A DNA stretch of 64,000 nucleotides from Bradyrhizobium_A sp052115025 (GTDB taxonomy: Bacteria; Pseudomonadota; Alphaproteobacteria; Rhizobiales; Xanthobacteraceae), in contig NZ_JBFRFW010000022.1 of the NCBI RefSeq assembly GCF_052115025.1, positions 24,854-88,853 on the forward strand, written 5' to 3'. The notes beneath the pieces are model-generated. The model ran no database searches. It was not told the origin of the DNA and was given only the letters and a program-made list of their open reading frames with translations. Positions 63,040 to 64,000 of the stretch are shown here, in pieces. Numbering within the stretch: the stretch's first letter is position 1; every line of letters starts with the position of its first letter. The translations under genes and the position numbers were made by a program.

Positions 63040-63423
63040 ATGATCGACCACATCGGATTTCCGGTTTCCGACTACGAGCGGGCGAAAGCGTTCTACGCGC
63101 AAGCGCTCGCCCCGCTCGGCTACGTCCTGATGGTCGAGGTGCGACAGGACGACAATGACGCGCCTGCAGCCGGTTTCGGCAGGGACGGCAAGCCGGACTT
63201 CTGGATCGGCGGCGAGGGCGGCATGAACAAGCCGCTGCATGTCGCGATCACGGCAAAAGACCGCGCCACTGTTGACGCCTTCCATCAGGCCGCGATCGCG
63301 GCGGGCGGGCGCGACAACGGCGCCCCCGGCCTGCGGCCGCACTATCACGCCAACTACTATGGCGCGTTCGTGCGCGACCCGGACGGCCACAACATCGAAG
63401 CCGTGTGCCACGCGCCGGCGTGA
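63040..63423 (+). CDS. VOC-family (glyoxalase/bleomycin resistance fold) protein
   Basis: Protein of 127 residues with the paired beta-alpha-beta VOC fold: MIDHIGFPVSDYERAKAFYAQALAPLGY opens it, KPLHVAITAKDRATVDAFHQAAIAAGG is the middle, and HYHANYYGAFVRDPDGHNIEAVCH carries the metal-ligand candidates. Usual substrates range from glyoxylate-type compounds to antibiotics; none can be assigned. The ATG at 63040 gives the family-typical MIDHIGF start. Confidence 0.85.
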   Translation: MIDHIGFPVSDYERAKAFYAQALAPLGYVLMVEVRQDDNDAPAAGFGRDGKPDFWIGGEGGMNKPLHVAITAKDRATVDAFHQAAIAAGGRDNGAPGLRPHYHANYYGAFVRDPDGHNIEAVCHAPA

Positions 63424-63732
63424 CGCCACACGCGGGCGGGGCTGCATGATGTTGCGCGTGCGCCGGCGCAGACCGCCCGTTCAACGACTCGCGGATACGT
63501 TCCACCACCGCGTCGTGATGCCACAGCCCTGACACCACAGCCGTGCCAGACGCGTTGTGAACGGGCGCTGAACATGCGGCGATCGTCGTCGCGTGATGCG
63601 CAAAATAAAGTCCCGAGGCCGGATCGCACCCGCCACAATCCGGCCTAACGATTGGTCGTTGATCATCGAGCCGATCCGCTTCGGCAGCCTGCACAGTTTT
63701 TGTCAGACTTCATTTCCAGGACAAAACTCCCC
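63424..63732. promoter_or_regulatory. Upstream region of the final secreted-protein gene with a TGAAC direct repeat
   Basis: No gene seen. TGAAC occurs at 63558-63562 and 63569-63573, exactly 11 bases apart, echoing the array at 40560-40596. CAGTTTTTGTCAGA near 63695 may belong to the promoter of the gene at 63733. Confidence 0.35.
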
Positions 63733-64000
63733 ATGAAAACACTTCGTCTTGCCCTGCTCGCCACCACGGCGATGTCGTTCGTGCCGGTCGTCGCGACCCA
63801 CGTGCACGCGCAGACCGCGCCAATGGTCGTTGCGCAACAGCAAGCCCCCGAGGGCGAGAGGAAGCCCGGCCCCGGTGAGCCGCCGAAGGCGCCGCCAGCC
63901 GCGCATCCGCCGGGGGCACCGCCGCCGGCTGCTCACCCGCCCGGCCCCGCGCCCGGTGCCGCGCCGCACCCGGCGCCGCCGCCCGCGGCTGCTCCCAAGG
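63733..64000 (+). CDS. Secreted Pro/Ala-rich protein, 3' part outside the window
   Basis: The visible 89 residues are a signal peptide (MKTLRLALLATTAMSFVPVVATHVHAQ), a short segment MVVAQQQAPEGERKPGPGEPPK, and a Pro/Ala/His-rich repeat-like stretch (AAHPPGAPPPAAHPPGPAPG...). No stop before the window end. Similar starts occur in OmpA-family lipoprotein-like proteins of Bradyrhizobium relatives, so a C-terminal OmpA domain is possible but unseen. Confidence 0.6.
   Translation, partial: MKTLRLALLATTAMSFVPVVATHVHAQTAPMVVAQQQAPEGERKPGPGEPPKAPPAAHPPGAPPPAAHPPGPAPGAAPHPAPPPAAAPK

Overview
This window looks like the chromosome of a high-GC alphaproteobacterium of the Bradyrhizobium/Rhodopseudomonas group (Nitrobacteraceae, formerly Bradyrhizobiaceae). 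The pointers are the overall gene order (acnA next to a ccm cluster; dapF-mtaB-ftsY; ffh-rpsP-rimM-trmD-rplS; leuC/leuD/asd/leuB; matB-sdhCDAB), small family-specific proteins (DUF2794, DUF3551, DUF6614, His/Trp-rich secreted peptides), a MatB closely resembling the Rhodopseudomonas palustris enzyme as I recall it, and two copies of an intergenic GCCGGGTCAAGCCCGGC-type palindromic repeat. I cannot name a species. The region is mostly core chromosome. I see no phage, transposase, CRISPR array, rRNA or tRNA.

Layout. 1-7 kb: an RNA ligase-like 2H phosphoesterase (cut by the window edge), tesA divergent from and overlapping the ybbA-ybbP ABC transporter, a secreted alpha/beta hydrolase, and a Bax-inhibitor-1 family membrane protein. 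7-12.6 kb: a PAT-type acetyltransferase, a DUF2794 protein, a candidate 6S-like RNA, a DUF1223 thioredoxin-like protein and aconitase. 12.6-16.7 kb: cytochrome c maturation genes ccmA-ccmB-ccmC-ccmD-ccmG, interrupted by a Tat-exported amidohydrolase. 16.7-21.5 kb: a PAP2-family membrane protein, a secreted helix-hairpin-helix protein, a sterol-desaturase-like hydroxylase, an M29 aminopeptidase and YciB. 21.5-26 kb: ftsY, a pseudouridine synthase, a second 2H phosphoesterase, mtaB and dapF. 26-29.2 kb: two secreted proteins (GyrI-like and SIMPL), a metallo-beta-lactamase-fold hydrolase and a DUF6614 protein.

29.4-37.7 kb holds the translation/secretion block ffh-rpsP-rimM...trmD-rplS. A four-gene accessory island (TetR, zinc-free MDR oxidoreductase, LysR, MFS exporter) splits it between rimM and trmD. 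The TetR/oxidoreductase junction carries two tandem inverted-repeat operators around a recognisable promoter. 38-48.2 kb: leucine biosynthesis (leuC, leuD, leuB) and asd, mixed with small secreted proteins, a zincin-like metallopeptidase, a CitE-like lyase and a beta-carbonic anhydrase. leuD is preceded by two tandem two-tier hairpins.

48.3-54 kb: an MFS transporter and an RND efflux pair (inner-membrane pump plus periplasmic lipoprotein adaptor, no outer-membrane channel in view). 54.3-57.2 kb: envelope redox genes (sodC, a Tat-exported molybdopterin oxidoreductase with its cytochrome b, a secreted fasciclin protein). 57.4-62.9 kb: matB (malonyl-CoA synthetase), then sdhCDAB with a 14-bp GTATAC-centred palindrome upstream. 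63-64 kb: a VOC-family protein and the start of a secreted Pro/Ala-rich protein that runs off the window.

The most interesting items are the 6S-like RNA whose closing stem and terminator share one strand, the tandem TetR operators in an island that breaks a normally contiguous ribosomal operon, the twin hairpins ahead of leuD, the GTATAC palindrome ahead of sdhC, and the His/Trp/Arg-only secreted peptide. I found no clear undescribed multi-gene system.
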